Source: Candidatus Hodarchaeota archaeon
Lineage (GTDB): Archaea; Asgardarchaeota; Heimdallarchaeia; Hodarchaeales; YT1-039
Direction: 5' to 3'
Assembly: GCA_016840025.1 (NCBI GenBank)
Contig: JAEOTF010000432.1
Coordinates: forward strand, 1 to 5,355
Length of the DNA: 5,355 nt
The notes below the pieces were generated by a model. The model was not told the origin of the DNA. It saw only the letters and a list, made by a program, of their open reading frames with translations, and did no database searches. Of this stretch, positions 5,101 through 5,355 are shown piece after piece. Both the position numbers and the translations under genes were made by a program. Position 1 is the first letter of the stretch. Every line of letters starts with the position of its first letter.

Positions 5101-5355
5101 AAGTGTGTAGGAATCCCCATATATTCTTCAAGTTTTCCTCGTTCAACTGCATCCTCAGCCTCTTCTTGTGCTGCTTCAAGGATTTCAACTTCATTTACAT
5201 GGATTATTTTCCGGTTTTCCATGAGAATCTGCCCATCTACGATGACTGTGTCCACATCTTGCCCCGAGGCTTCATATGCAATTCTTTGGGGTATCATAAA
5301 GATTGGAACAAGATGAGGTTTCATCATATCTATTACGATCACATCGGCTTTTTTA
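5079..5355 (-). CDS. 5-methylthioadenosine/S-adenosylhomocysteine deaminase-type amidohydrolase, C-terminal part
   Basis: The frame is open from the right edge of the window (first full codon at 5354) to TGA at 5081-5079, giving 92 residues. It starts in the family's KKADVIVID motif, continues MMKPHLVPIF and AYEASGQDVDTVIVDGQILM, and ends with a Glu/Ala-rich helix and a short tail. This is the small beta-sandwich and C-terminal helix of metal-dependent TIM-barrel amidohydrolases of the MtaD/SsnA/TrzA group. Enzymes of this group deaminate S-adenosylhomocysteine or methylthioadenosine to the inosyl products in methyl-cycle recycling. The metal ligands lie in the missing N-terminal part, so the exact substrate cannot be set; guanine deaminase or chlorohydrolase relatives are alternatives. 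A GTG at 5342 is internal and not the start. The end overlaps the LRR gene start, so the two are probably co-transcribed. Confidence 0.85.
   Translation of the reverse strand, partial: KKADVIVIDMMKPHLVPIFMIPQRIAYEASGQDVDTVIVDGQILMENRKIIHVNEVEILEAAQEEAEDAVERGKLEEYMGIPTHFWGNTKY

Noticed and set aside
5089..5316. 75-codon plus-strand frame opposite the deaminase
   Set aside because: The minus strand carries recognisable amidohydrolase motifs; the Ser-rich plus frame is a by-product.
1..5355. CRISPR array, tRNA/rRNA gene, IS element or integrase
   Set aside because: No regularly spaced identical repeats, no tRNA-like cloverleaf or rRNA motifs, and no transposase or recombinase signature was seen. 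The only regular repeats are the LRR units.

Overview
The window looks archaeal and is most plausibly from an Asgard archaeon of the Heimdallarchaeia/Lokiarchaeia type. This is an inference from several traits: the DNA is AT-rich, intergenic gaps are long, a TTTAAATA promoter box stands ahead of one gene, TTG is used as a start, and TPR-only, LRR and TIGR04076 genes occur together, as I remember from Asgard genomes. No marker gene here fixes the lineage.

Almost all coding is on the minus strand, so transcription runs from high to low coordinates. At the right edge is the C-terminal part of an amidohydrolase of the 5-methylthioadenosine/S-adenosylhomocysteine deaminase type (5079-5355). It is overlapped by a TTG-started gene for a four-helix membrane protein with a C-terminal leucine-rich-repeat domain (3997-5100). 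Next come a Uma2-family PD-(D/E)xK nuclease-like gene with its own TATA-like promoter (3107-3703), a decayed copy of the LRR gene's 3' end (2944-3071), and a TPR protein (1429-2772, probably truly starting near 2835). These are followed by a pair of TIGR04076 paralogues, the first broken by a nonsense codon (862-1188) and the second intact (528-842), and then a decayed copy of the TPR gene's 3' end (447-527). At the left edge a plus-strand frame (1-164) looks like the basic C-terminus of a gene that begins outside the window.

The main hidden structure is a repeated layout. The intact TPR gene and the intact LRR gene are each followed about 1 kb downstream by a degenerate duplicate of only their own 3' ends. 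The DNA between intact gene and tail copy holds unrelated small genes: the TIGR04076 pair in one case, the Uma2 gene in the other. This may be debris of tandem paralogue arrays, or cargo inserted at gene 3' ends with a copied tail. The genes do not form an obvious pathway. Only the deaminase and LRR genes look translationally coupled. No RNA gene, CRISPR array, transposase or integrase was seen.
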